Shown here piece after piece: positions 24,075 through 31,093 of a DNA stretch of 64,000 nt. Numbering within the stretch: the stretch's first letter is position 1; each line of letters opens with the position of its first letter. The DNA comes from Streptomyces roseicoloratus (lineage in GTDB: Bacteria; Actinomycetota; Actinomycetes; Streptomycetales; Streptomycetaceae): contig NZ_SDOY01000131.1 of assembly GCF_004117935.1 (NCBI RefSeq), positions 147,799 to 211,798 on the forward strand, read 5' to 3'. Position numbers and translations under genes: made by a program. The notes below the pieces were generated by a model. That model was not told where the DNA came from, made no database searches, and saw only the letters and a program-made list of their open reading frames with translations.

Positions 24075-24656
24075 ATGACCGATCACACGTCGGCCGCAGC
24101 CTGGCCGCCCGCCCCGGCCAAGACCGAGCGGCTCGTGCTCCGCGAGTCCGAGGCGCGGGACCGCGCGGCGTTCGTCGCGCTCTTCTCCTCGCCGGAGGTG
24201 GGCACGTACGTCGGCGGCTCCCGCCCGCGTGACGAGCTCGACCGCGCGATGCCCGAGGTGCCGGGGCGCCGACGGGGCCTCTTCGTGGTCGAGCTCGACG
24301 GCGCGATGATCGGCATGATCACGCTCGACCGGCGCGATCCCGGGCGTCCCGGACGACTGCGCCCGGAGCACGTCGGTCCGGGGTACGGGGCCGGTCCGCG
24401 GCCGGAGGGCGGGGAAGTCGAACTCGGCTACATGTTCCTGCCGGAGGCGTGGGGGCGCGGGTACGCCGCCGAGGCGTGCGCGGCGGCGCTCGACTGGTTC
24501 GCCGCCGCACACCCCGGTGAGCCGGTGGTGCTCTCCACCCGGCTCGCCAACGGCCGCGCGATGCGGCTGGCGGCGAAACTGGGGTTCGTGGAGGCGGAGC
24601 GGTTCGAGGAGTACGGCGCGGAGCAGTGGTTCGGCGTGCGGGCGGCGCGGGCGTAG
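24075..24656 (+). CDS. GNAT family N-acetyltransferase (RimJ/RimL-like)
   Basis: 193 aa acetyltransferase. It opens with TERLVLRESEARDRAAF, has the V-shaped acetyl-CoA motif LPEAWGRGYAAEA (GxGYA) and ends with the typical RLAAKLGFVEAERFEEYG. It resembles the RimJ/RimL-like Acetyltransf_3 group that modifies N-termini or small amines. AGGA lies nine bases before the ATG. It follows the DUF4232 lipoprotein gene by 17 bp; no substrate clue. Confidence 0.85.
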   Translation: MTDHTSAAAWPPAPAKTERLVLRESEARDRAAFVALFSSPEVGTYVGGSRPRDELDRAMPEVPGRRRGLFVVELDGAMIGMITLDRRDPGRPGRLRPEHVGPGYGAGPRPEGGEVELGYMFLPEAWGRGYAAEACAAALDWFAAAHPGEPVVLSTRLANGRAMRLAAKLGFVEAERFEEYGAEQWFGVRAARA

Positions 24657-24675
24657 GCGCACGTCGGCCTCGGTG

Positions 24676-24696
24676 CGACGGCGCGGTGTGCCGTCG
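24676..24696. terminator. Possible bidirectional hairpin between convergent genes
   Basis: CGACGGC and GCCGTCG form a 7-bp stem with a 7-nt loop in the 46-bp gap between the converging GNAT and hypothetical genes. Confidence 0.4.
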
Positions 24697-24702
24697 GGCG
24701 CG

Positions 24703-26097
24703 TCAGGCCGGCGGACCGTCGAGAGGGATGTCCGCGTACGGCTTCCCGGCGTGTCTGAGCACCGCGGTCTCCGCGACCTGGTGGCGGTGCAGCAGTTCCG
24801 CGACGACGCGCGTACCGGCCGGGAGGTCGTCGCGGATCACCACGTCCAGGTGCTCGTCCCGGCGGACCAGGTCACCGTTCTCGTCCCGCGTGTACGTGCC
24901 GCCACCGGCCTCCGCCCGGCCCAGTCCGCGCTCGTTGAGCGCCGCCGACAGCTCCGCGGCGAACCGCTGCCCGAAGTCCCGGGGGCGGCCGGCGGCAGGC
25001 AGGGTCAGGGAGAGCCGCCATGACCGGCCGCCGGCCGGTCGGCCGCGGCCGCACCAGGCCGCGGTCAGCCTGCCCCGTTCCAGCCCGGCCAGGGTCTCCA
25101 CGACCCAGGCGGCCTCGGCCTTCACGACCGGTCCGGCGGACAGCGCCCGGAGCATCCCGGGCCGTGCGAAGCCCGCCCGGGACAGCGCGTCGGCGAGCGG
25201 CCCGAGGTGCCGGTGACCGCCCGGGCCGGTGCAGCGGCCGAGCGCGGCCCGCACCTCGTCGGAGCGGAGGGCGGGGTCCGCCCGTACGGCGTCCAGCAGT
25301 TCCGTCGCGCGGGCGAGGAGCAGGGACCAGGCGGCGAACGGGAAACCGTCCGACACGGGATGCCGCAGGGAGTGCAGCGGCACCCCGTCCGGACCGTGCT
25401 GCGTCACCGCCCGGCAGCCGTCGGGACGAACCGTCCACTCGACCCCCGCGCCGCGAAGGTCCCGCAGATCTAACCAGTCCCGCGTCTCTTCCCTGACGCC
25501 GTCCGCCGTTCCGCCGTCCGCCGTGCGGCCGTCCGCCCCTGTGGGGCGTACCGCGGCGAAGGCCGCGTCCGCGACGGCGGCGATCGAGGCGACCGTGTCC
25601 TCGTCCCTGCCTTCGTCCCCCTCCTCGGACAGGAAGGCGAATCGCAGCAGCAGAGCCGTCATCGGGCCCGGGTGCCGCAGCGCCGGATCGTGAACGGCGG
25701 CCGCGCGGCCCAGCAGGTCGAGTTCCGCCCACGGCATGACGTGGGGGTGGGAGTGCGCCGTGTCGTCCCAGCCGACGGTCTCGGCCTCCGCCGATTCCGG
25801 CGAGACGACGGACAGGTCGACGTGGCAGGCGCCCGGTTCGAACACGAGCCGCAGCCCGAGCCCGTCGTCCAGCGGGAACTCCGCCGTGAAGACGTCGCCC
25901 TCCGCGCCGCCCTTCGCGCCGCCCTTCGCGCCGTCCTTCGCGTCGCCCTTCGCGTCGTCCTTCGCGTCGTCCTCCGTGTCGCCCTCCCCGTCGTGCCCCC
26001 GCGACCTCTCGTCGTACTCCTCCAGCGCCTCGTCGTCGAAGAAGTACAGGGGCCAGAAGTGCGGTTCCGCCATCAGGGCAGCACTGCGATCGTCCAT
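24703..26097 (-). CDS. Hypothetical protein with charged minisatellite-encoded insert
   Basis: 464 aa soluble protein that I do not recognise. The first part (AEPHFWPLYFFDDEALEEYD) is followed by a highly charged insert at about residues 40-70 made of DAK/GAK repeats, encoded by a 12-bp minisatellite. The rest is globular, with blocks such as DGLGLRLVFEPGACHVDLSV, HSHPHVMPWAELDLLGR and WSLLLARATELLDAVR. Start choice is uncertain: ATGs at 26103 and 26097 lack a ribosome binding site, and a TAGCGT box just upstream may mean a leaderless transcript. No membrane segment or signal. Confidence 0.6.
   Translation of the reverse strand: MDDRSAALMAEPHFWPLYFFDDEALEEYDERSRGHDGEGDTEDDAKDDAKGDAKDGAKGGAKGGAEGDVFTAEFPLDDGLGLRLVFEPGACHVDLSVVSPESAEAETVGWDDTAHSHPHVMPWAELDLLGRAAAVHDPALRHPGPMTALLLRFAFLSEEGDEGRDEDTVASIAAVADAAFAAVRPTGADGRTADGGTADGVREETRDWLDLRDLRGAGVEWTVRPDGCRAVTQHGPDGVPLHSLRHPVSDGFPFAAWSLLLARATELLDAVRADPALRSDEVRAALGRCTGPGGHRHLGPLADALSRAGFARPGMLRALSAGPVVKAEAAWVVETLAGLERGRLTAAWCGRGRPAGGRSWRLSLTLPAAGRPRDFGQRFAAELSAALNERGLGRAEAGGGTYTRDENGDLVRRDEHLDVVIRDDLPAGTRVVAELLHRHQVAETAVLRHAGKPYADIPLDGPPA
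25898..25993 (-). repeat. 12-bp minisatellite, eight units, in-frame
   Basis: Eight consecutive 12-bp units of the type CCCTTCGCGCCG (plus strand), diverging towards both ends. Each adds four residues (such as GAKG or DAKD) to the hypothetical protein. Confidence 0.88.
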
Positions 26098-26225
26098 GGG
26101 CATGGGGGCACGCTAGCGGCACCGTACGACACCGACCCGACCCGGGGCGGGGCAGGGGCCGGGGCAGGGGGGCAGGGACGTAAGGGTGCGGCGGCGGGCA
26201 TACGTACTGGCGGAGGCATGACGAT

Positions 26226-26241
26226 CAGGAGCGTGCTCCTG
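26226..26241. promoter_or_regulatory. 16-bp palindrome upstream of SDR gene
   Basis: CAGGAGC-gt-GCTCCTG is a perfect inverted repeat five bases before the ECF41-like -35 element. It could be an additional operator. Confidence 0.4.
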
Positions 26242-26245
26242 GCGA

Positions 26246-26273
26246 TGTCACAGACCGGGTGGCCGCGCTCGTC
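26246..26273 (+). promoter_or_regulatory. ECF41-type sigma factor promoter
   Basis: TGTCACA (26246-26252), 17-bp spacer and CGTC (26270-26273), 51 bp before the SDR start, match the published ECF41 sigma factor consensus (TGTCACA, about 16 bp, CGTC). ECF41 promoters usually precede oxidoreductase or epimerase genes, as here. The sigma factor gene itself is not in the window. Confidence 0.65.
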
Positions 26274-26324
26274 CTCTTTTCACGCACGTGATCCACCACG
26301 CGATAGAGAAGAGGCGATCTCACG

Positions 26325-27113
26325 ATGACCGCGACCACGACGACCATTCTGGTGACCGGAGGCACGGGCACCCTCGGCCGGCTCGTCACCGAGCGACTGC
26401 GCGAGGAAGGGCACCAGGTACGGGTGCTGAGCCGGCACACCCAGCCGTACGCGGTCGACCTGCGCGAGGGCGGGCCGGTGCTCGACACGGCCCTGGACGG
26501 CGTGGACACCGTGGTGCACTGCGCGACCACACTGGGCGGCGGGGACGAGAAGGCGGCGCGCGTGCTCGTCGACGCGGCCCGCCGGGCCGGGGTGCGGCAC
26601 CTGGTGTACATCTCGATCGTCGGCGTCGACCGGGTGCCGCTGCCGTACTACCGGGCGAAGCTCGGCGCCGAGCGGATCGTCGAGGAGTCGGGCCCGGGCT
26701 GGACGATCCTGCGCACCACCCAGTTCCACGACCTGGTGCTCCGGGTCCTGGAGGCCCTGGCGAAGACCCCGGTGATGCTGGTCCCGTCCGGCACGTCGGA
26801 CCAGCCGATCGACGTGGCGGAGGTCGCCGGCCGGCTGTGCGAACTGGCCGTCGGCGAGCCCGCGGGCCGGGTCCCGGACATGGGCGGCCCCGAGGTCCGC
26901 ACCTTCACCGACCTGGCCCGCGCCTACCTGACGGCGACCGGCCGCCGCCGCGCCGTCCTGCCGGTCCGCCTGCCGGGCAGCACGGCCGCGCGCTTCCGCG
27001 CGGGCGGCCACCTGACACCGGACCGGGCGGTGGGCCGCACCTCGTTCGAGGACTTCCTGGCGGCCCGGGCGGGGGAGCCTCGGGCGGGGGCGCGCACGCG
27101 GAGGTCGGCGTGA
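26325..27113 (+). CDS. NmrA/SDR-type NAD(P)-binding oxidoreductase
   Basis: 262 aa atypical SDR. The N-terminal cofactor motif is TGGTGTLGRLVTERL, followed by a short first half, VRHLVYISIVGVDRVPLPYY with Tyr and Lys as YYRAK, and a C-terminal substrate part. It fits the NmrA/complex-I-subunit-like SDR group. AGAGG precedes the ATG. The promoter looks like an ECF41 target; genes in such regulons encode COE proteins (carboxymuconolactone decarboxylase, oxidoreductase, epimerase), which agrees with this product. Substrate unknown. Confidence 0.85.
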   Translation: MTATTTTILVTGGTGTLGRLVTERLREEGHQVRVLSRHTQPYAVDLREGGPVLDTALDGVDTVVHCATTLGGGDEKAARVLVDAARRAGVRHLVYISIVGVDRVPLPYYRAKLGAERIVEESGPGWTILRTTQFHDLVLRVLEALAKTPVMLVPSGTSDQPIDVAEVAGRLCELAVGEPAGRVPDMGGPEVRTFTDLARAYLTATGRRRAVLPVRLPGSTAARFRAGGHLTPDRAVGRTSFEDFLAARAGEPRAGARTRRSA

Positions 27114-27190
27114 GGGGCGCGTCGACGGCGGGCGCGCCATTCGGCGTGGGTGCCGGTGCCGGTGCCGTGCCGGTGTCGGTGTCACGTAGT

Positions 27191-27210
27191 ACTTCTGGAG
27201 AGTCCGAAGT
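27191..27210. promoter_or_regulatory. Near-palindrome before VOC gene
   Basis: ACTTCTGGA and TCCGAAGT form an inverted repeat with one bulged base around GAG, 43 bp before the VOC start. TGTCACG lies just upstream (27179-27185). Operator or promoter element; no regulator known. Confidence 0.3.
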
Positions 27211-27252
27211 CTCCGGCGGCTGCCGTCCGTTCCCAGCTTGGAGTAGTTCTCG

Positions 27253-27600
27253 ATGACCGTTCGTCGCGTCGTGCCCAACGTCCAGTCGGAGTCCGTGGAG
27301 GAGAACCGGGAGTTCTACGGCCTGCTCGGGTTCGAGGAGGTGATGAACCACGGCTGGATCGTGACGCTCGCGTCCCCGTCCAGTCCCACGGCGCAGATCA
27401 GCATCATGGCCGGTGACAAGACCGCACCGGTCACGCCCGACATGAGCGTGGAGGTGGACGACGTGGACGCGGCGTACGCGGCCGTACGGGCCAGTGGCGC
27501 GGAGATCGTCCATCCGCTCCAGGACGAGGAGTGGGGCGTGCGGCGCTTCTTCGTCCGGGACCCCGACGGCCGGGTGGTCAACGTCCTGGGCCACCGCTGA
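27253..27600 (+). CDS. VOC family protein (glyoxalase-like)
   Basis: 115 aa member of the vicinal-oxygen-chelate fold. Two beta-alpha-beta-beta-beta modules are visible: VVPNVQSESVEENREFYGLL with ISIM, and DVDAAYAAVRASGAEIVHPL with RRFFVRDPDGRVVNVLGH. A metal-site Glu/His arrangement is incomplete by eye, so it may bind rather than convert a ligand, as bleomycin-resistance-like members do. GGAG lies 11 bases before the ATG. It follows the SDR gene on the same strand. Confidence 0.82.
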   Translation: MTVRRVVPNVQSESVEENREFYGLLGFEEVMNHGWIVTLASPSSPTAQISIMAGDKTAPVTPDMSVEVDDVDAAYAAVRASGAEIVHPLQDEEWGVRRFFVRDPDGRVVNVLGHR

Positions 27601-27646
27601 CGGCCGGTCCGGCCGCCGGTCCCGGCCGTGGGGCGCGGGGCGGTGC

Positions 27647-28000
27647 TCAGCGGAACTCGTGGACGACGTCGATCGTGCCGACGATGTGCGCGTTGAACTC
27701 GTCCAGCTCCTCGGCGGGCACCCACAGCTCCAGGATCGTCCTGCCGCCGGCCTGCCGGACCGGGTAGCGGGCCAGGAAGGCGGTGTCGACCTCGAAGCGG
27801 GTCACGTAGCCGACGCCGCTGTGCTTGACGTTCCAGTCGCGGGCGATCCGGATCGCGTAGTCCTCGTTGAGGACCGGGTAGAAGATCGGCTGCTCCGGCA
27901 GCCGCGGCGGCCACGCCCGCCACTCCGACGCGCGCACGAGTTCCAGCTCCTGGGGACCCGTGGGTCGCCAGAGGGTGGTGGTCGCGCGACGGCTGGTCAT
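27647..28000 (-). CDS. Conserved hypothetical protein
   Basis: 117 aa soluble protein typical of actinobacteria, often labelled ADP-ribosylation/crystallin J1 without evidence. Recognisable blocks are TTLWRPTGPQELELVRAS, PIFYPVLNEDYAIRIARDWN, RFEVDTAFLARYPVRQ and LWVPAEELDEFNAHIVG. It looks like a small alpha/beta domain without enzymatic signature. GAGAG precedes the ATG at moderate spacing. It faces the VOC gene end-to-end. Function unknown. Confidence 0.7.
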   Translation of the reverse strand: MTSRRATTTLWRPTGPQELELVRASEWRAWPPRLPEQPIFYPVLNEDYAIRIARDWNVKHSGVGYVTRFEVDTAFLARYPVRQAGGRTILELWVPAEELDEFNAHIVGTIDVVHEFR

Positions 28001-28113
28001 GGCACTGCTCTCTTCGTCTCGGAGGCGTGGAGGACGGAGAGGCGACCGTATCCGCGGGCCGGGGCCGACGGCGAGGGGTTTTCCGGGGTCGTACGGGGTC
28101 ATCCGGGGGGTGC

Positions 28114-28566
28114 TCAGGCGGTGGCGGGCTGGAGCAGGTCCCACCGGTTGCCGTACAGGTCCTCGAACACGGCGACCGAGCCGTACGGCTCGTGCCGTGG
28201 CTCCTCCAGGAAGCGCACGCCGGCGGCGGTCATCCGGGCGTGGTCGCGTACGAAGTCGTCGGTGTGCAGGAAGAACCCGACCCGCCCGCCGGCCTGCGCC
28301 CCGACGGCCGTCGCCTGCGCCTCGTCCTTGGCCCGGGCGAGCAACAGTCCGGTGCCGCCCGGCCCACCCCGCGGCCGCACGACGACCCACCGGCCGCCGT
28401 CACCCCGGTCCGTGTCCTCGACGAGTTCGAAGCCCAGGGCGTTGGTGTAGAACTCGATCGCCTCGTCGTAGTCACGGACGACGAGCGTGACGAGCGCGAG
28501 TGCGGGCAGTGAGGTGGCTGCGGCCGAGGACGGGTGGGGCCGGGGCGGGGGAGTGACGGACGACAT
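28114..28566 (-). CDS. VOC family protein (glyoxalase-like)
   Basis: 150 aa VOC protein with a 20-residue Pro/Ser-rich lead, then LALVTLVVRDYDEAIEFYTN, GFELVEDTDRGDGGRWVVVR, FFLHTDDFVRDHARMTAAGV and VFEDLYGNRWDLLQP. The last block, with the conserved DLYGNRWDL, is typical of glyoxalase/extradiol-like resistance proteins. The ATG has no clear ribosome binding site. It is divergent from the P-loop kinase gene. Confidence 0.85.
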   Translation of the reverse strand: MSSVTPPPRPHPSSAAATSLPALALVTLVVRDYDEAIEFYTNALGFELVEDTDRGDGGRWVVVRPRGGPGGTGLLLARAKDEAQATAVGAQAGGRVGFFLHTDDFVRDHARMTAAGVRFLEEPRHEPYGSVAVFEDLYGNRWDLLQPATA

Positions 28567-28676
28567 GGCAGCAAGGTAATACGTATGACGGCGCCCCGCC
28601 AGCGGAGCCGGCAGCGTTTCTTGCCTCGCCGGCCGTCCCGGCACGGGCCGGGGCTCCATGGCGGCTCGGTGGGAGA

Positions 28677-29312
28677 ATGCGGCGCATGGACGTGCAGGGG
28701 ACCGACGGGCTCGTTCGGAGGGCCCGGGCGTTGGTGGGGGACGGGCGGCGGCGGATACTCGGGATCGCCGGGCCGCCCGGGGTCGGGAAGTCGACGCTGG
28801 CCGCCCGGTTCGTCGCGCGGCTCGACGGGCTCGCCGCGCTCGTGCCCATGGACGGCTTCCACCTGGCCCAGGCCGAGCTGGAACGGCTCGGGCGCGCCGG
28901 GCGCAAGGGCGCGCCCGACACCTTCGACGCCGCCGGGTACGCCGCCCTGCTCGCGCGGCTGCGCACCCCCGAACCCGGCGTCACCGTCTACGCGCCCGCC
29001 TTCGACCGCAGCCTGGAAGAACCGGTCGCCGGCGCGATCCCCGTGCCGCCCGGGGTCCCGCTCGTGATCACCGAGGGCAACTACCTGCTCCACGACGAGG
29101 CCCCGTGGGCCGCCGTCCGCCCGCTCCTCGACGAGGTCTGGTACCTGGACCTGGACGACCGGCACCGTGTGCCCCGGCTGATCGCCCGGCACGTCCGCTT
29201 CGGCAAGGAGCAGGCCCACGCCGAACGCTGGGTCGCCGAGTCCGACGAGGCCAACGCCCGCCTCGTGGCGCGCGGTCGGGACCGCGCGCATCTCGTCGTA
29301 CGGATGAGCTGA
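28677..29312 (+). CDS. P-loop nucleoside/nucleotide kinase family protein
   Basis: 211 aa kinase of the uridine-kinase/pantothenate-kinase-like group. P-loop GIAGPPGVGKST (about 29-40), the substrate block VPMDGFHLAQAELERLG, GAPDTFDAAGYAALLARLR, then APAFDRSLEEPV and EGNYLL. Similar proteins (YfhG/FrcK type) phosphorylate small alcohols or sugars, but the substrate here is not determined. A second ATG at 28686 with GGGAG ten bases upstream is an equally good start. Confidence 0.82.
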   Translation: MRRMDVQGTDGLVRRARALVGDGRRRILGIAGPPGVGKSTLAARFVARLDGLAALVPMDGFHLAQAELERLGRAGRKGAPDTFDAAGYAALLARLRTPEPGVTVYAPAFDRSLEEPVAGAIPVPPGVPLVITEGNYLLHDEAPWAAVRPLLDEVWYLDLDDRHRVPRLIARHVRFGKEQAHAERWVAESDEANARLVARGRDRAHLVVRMS

Positions 29313-29416
29313 CCGGCTGGCGGCGACCACCGCCCGTCGTGCGGTCTGTGGTCACGCCCTCCGTTCCGGCGCATCCACCGCAACGAGACCCTCCGCGACC
29401 TGGGCATCCCGGCCGC

Positions 29417-29508
29417 GGCACCCGCGTACTGCCGGGCACGGCGTCCGTGTAGTGCCGGGCACGGCATCCGCGTACTGCCGGGCGCAGCGTCCGCGTACTG
29501 CCGGGCGC
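29417..29508. repeat. 23-bp tandem repeat, four units
   Basis: Four consecutive 23-bp units (29417, 29440, 29463, 29486), each containing a version of CCGCGTACTGCCGGGC, in the noncoding gap after the kinase gene. Confidence 0.88.
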
Positions 29509-29510
29509 TC

Positions 29511-29582
29511 AGGTGGACTTCAGCCCGCCAGTCCCGCCGGGCCGGCAGGTGGACTTCAGCCCGTCATTCCCGCCGGGGCCGC
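29511..29582. repeat. 36-bp tandem repeat, two units
   Basis: AGGTGGACTTCAGCCCG begins both units (29511 and 29547). The second unit runs into the 3' end of the amidotransferase gene and supplies its stop codon. Confidence 0.85.
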
Positions 29583-30389
29583 CGTACGCGTGACGTCCGG
29601 CCCATGCGTGACGGCCGCCGCCCGCGCGGCCGCCGCCGTGGCCAGGGCGCGGACGATCGGGTGCGGGCGGGTCCCGTCGCCCGCGAGTTCCGGCTGGAAC
29701 AGGGTCGCCAGGAAGAAGGGATGGCCCGGCAGTTCCGCGATCCGCACCTGCCCGTCCTCGTCCACTCCCGTGAACCGCAGCCCGTGCGCCTCCAGCGTGT
29801 CCAGATGACGACTGTCGGGACCGTAGTTGCAGTGGTAACGCTCGGTCGTCAGCTCCGCGCCCAGCACCGACTCCGCCAGCGAGCCCGGCGTGAGCCGTAC
29901 CCCGCCCTCGTGACCCACCAGCGAGCAGGCCAGCGGCGCGAGCAGCAGGTCCGCCTCGTCCGCGTCCGGGTCGTTCTCCGCGTGCGCCGCCCGCTCCAGG
30001 CCGCACACGTCCCGCGCGAACTCCAGCAGCGCGTGCTGGAATCCCGCGCAGGTCCCGAGGAACGGGATGCCCTTCTCGCGCGCCGTGCGGATCGCCGCCA
30101 GCGCACCCGCCTCGCTCGCGTACGGGCTGCCCGGCAGCAGCCACACGGCGTCGAAGCCCTCGACCGCGCCCGGCGCCGCCGCGTCACCGCTGGGGATCCA
30201 GTACGCGTCCAGGACGAGCCCGTCCCGCTCCGCCAGCGCGTCGAGCAGCATCGGGATCCGGACATGGGACTTCACATGCGGGGAACGGTCGCCGACCAGG
30301 GCGATGCGGGGAACGGGGGCCAGGGAGGAGGGGGCGGAGGCCGGGATGAGGGCGGAGGTCGGGGTGAGGGTGGGGATGTGCGTGCTCAT
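29556..30389 (-). CDS. CTP-synthase C-terminal-like glutamine amidotransferase homologue
   Basis: 277 aa protein resembling the class-I glutamine amidotransferase half of CTP synthase without the synthase half. The nucleophile region is FLGTCAGFQHAL (Cys present). Near the end, where CTP synthase has FHPEF, this reads LFQPEL, so the catalytic His is replaced by Gln. Known relatives are called CTP synthase C-terminal region-related (seleno)proteins. The ATG at 30389 has GAGG nine bases upstream. The C-terminus lies in a tandem repeat. Glutaminase activity is therefore doubtful. Confidence 0.75.
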   Translation of the reverse strand: MSTHIPTLTPTSALIPASAPSSLAPVPRIALVGDRSPHVKSHVRIPMLLDALAERDGLVLDAYWIPSGDAAAPGAVEGFDAVWLLPGSPYASEAGALAAIRTAREKGIPFLGTCAGFQHALLEFARDVCGLERAAHAENDPDADEADLLLAPLACSLVGHEGGVRLTPGSLAESVLGAELTTERYHCNYGPDSRHLDTLEAHGLRFTGVDEDGQVRIAELPGHPFFLATLFQPELAGDGTRPHPIVRALATAAAARAAAVTHGPDVTRTAAPAGMTG

Positions 30390-30486
30390 GGAGACCATCC
30401 TCAGAGGCGTCGCCCGTTCACGTCCAACGATGATTCATGCACTCTCCATCACGAACGCTTATGACCTACGGGAGTAGGGTGCCGCC

Positions 30487-31074
30487 ATGAGCAGCGATGA
30501 CGCGAGCAGCAACGACGCGAGCAGCAACGACGCGAGCGGCAGCACCCACGACGCCCGCGACTGGGAACAGCGGCTCGCCGCCGCCTGGAACGAGCTCGAC
30601 GCCTACGACTCCGATCCGGCCGGCTTCCGCGCCCGGATCGCCGGACTCGCCGCCGAGCGACCCGCCGACGATCCCGTCGCCCTCTTCGAGCAGGCCGCCG
30701 CCCACGACTCCACCGGCGAGCCCGAGCAGGCCGTCCGCCTGTACCGGCGGGCCCTCGACGGCGGCCTCACCGGACTGCGCCGCCGCCGCGCCGTCATCCA
30801 GCTCGCCAGCAGCCTGCGCAACCTCGGCCGCCCCGACGTCAGCGTCGAACTCCTCACCGAGGAACGGGCGATCCCCGCCGACCGGCTCGACGCCGACGAG
30901 ACCGCCCTCACCGCCGCCGTCGACGCCTTCCTCGCCCTCGCCCTCGCCGACACCGGCCGCGAGCGCGAGGCCGCCTCCCTCGCGCTCGGCGCCCTCGCCC
31001 CGCTGCTGCCCCGCTACAACCGCTCCCTCGCCTTCTACGCCAGGGACCTGCTGAACACCCCCAAGGGCTCCTGA
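30487..31074 (+). CDS. Tetratricopeptide repeat protein
   Basis: 195 aa helical protein. After a Ser/Asp/Asn-rich head of about 20 residues from a 15-bp repeat, helices follow the TPR spacing: DPVALFEQAAAHDSTGEPEQ, AVRLYRRALDGGL, RRRAVIQLASSLRNLGRPDV, ALTAAVDAFLALALADTGRE. Such proteins are scaffolds; the close relatives are often called thioredoxin-like TPR proteins. AGGG lies about ten bases before the ATG. A LysR gene starts 19 bp downstream on the same strand. Confidence 0.78.
   Translation: MSSDDASSNDASSNDASGSTHDARDWEQRLAAAWNELDAYDSDPAGFRARIAGLAAERPADDPVALFEQAAAHDSTGEPEQAVRLYRRALDGGLTGLRRRRAVIQLASSLRNLGRPDVSVELLTEERAIPADRLDADETALTAAVDAFLALALADTGREREAASLALGALAPLLPRYNRSLAFYARDLLNTPKGS
30499..30543 (+). 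repeat. 15-bp tandem repeat at 5' end of TPR gene
   Basis: Three units GACGCGAGCAGCAAC (third diverged) encoding DASSN repeats in the flexible head. Confidence 0.85.
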
Positions 31075-31093
31075 GCGGGAAGCCGACGAACCC

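Noticed and set aside
26104..26324. Short reading frame beginning ATGACGATCAGGAGC before the SDR gene
   Set aside because: It has no ribosome binding site and lies over the ECF41-like promoter and palindrome; better explained as regulatory DNA.
29417..29508. CRISPR-like array (four 23-bp units)
   Set aside because: Units are directly adjacent without spacers and no cas genes are present; it is a minisatellite.
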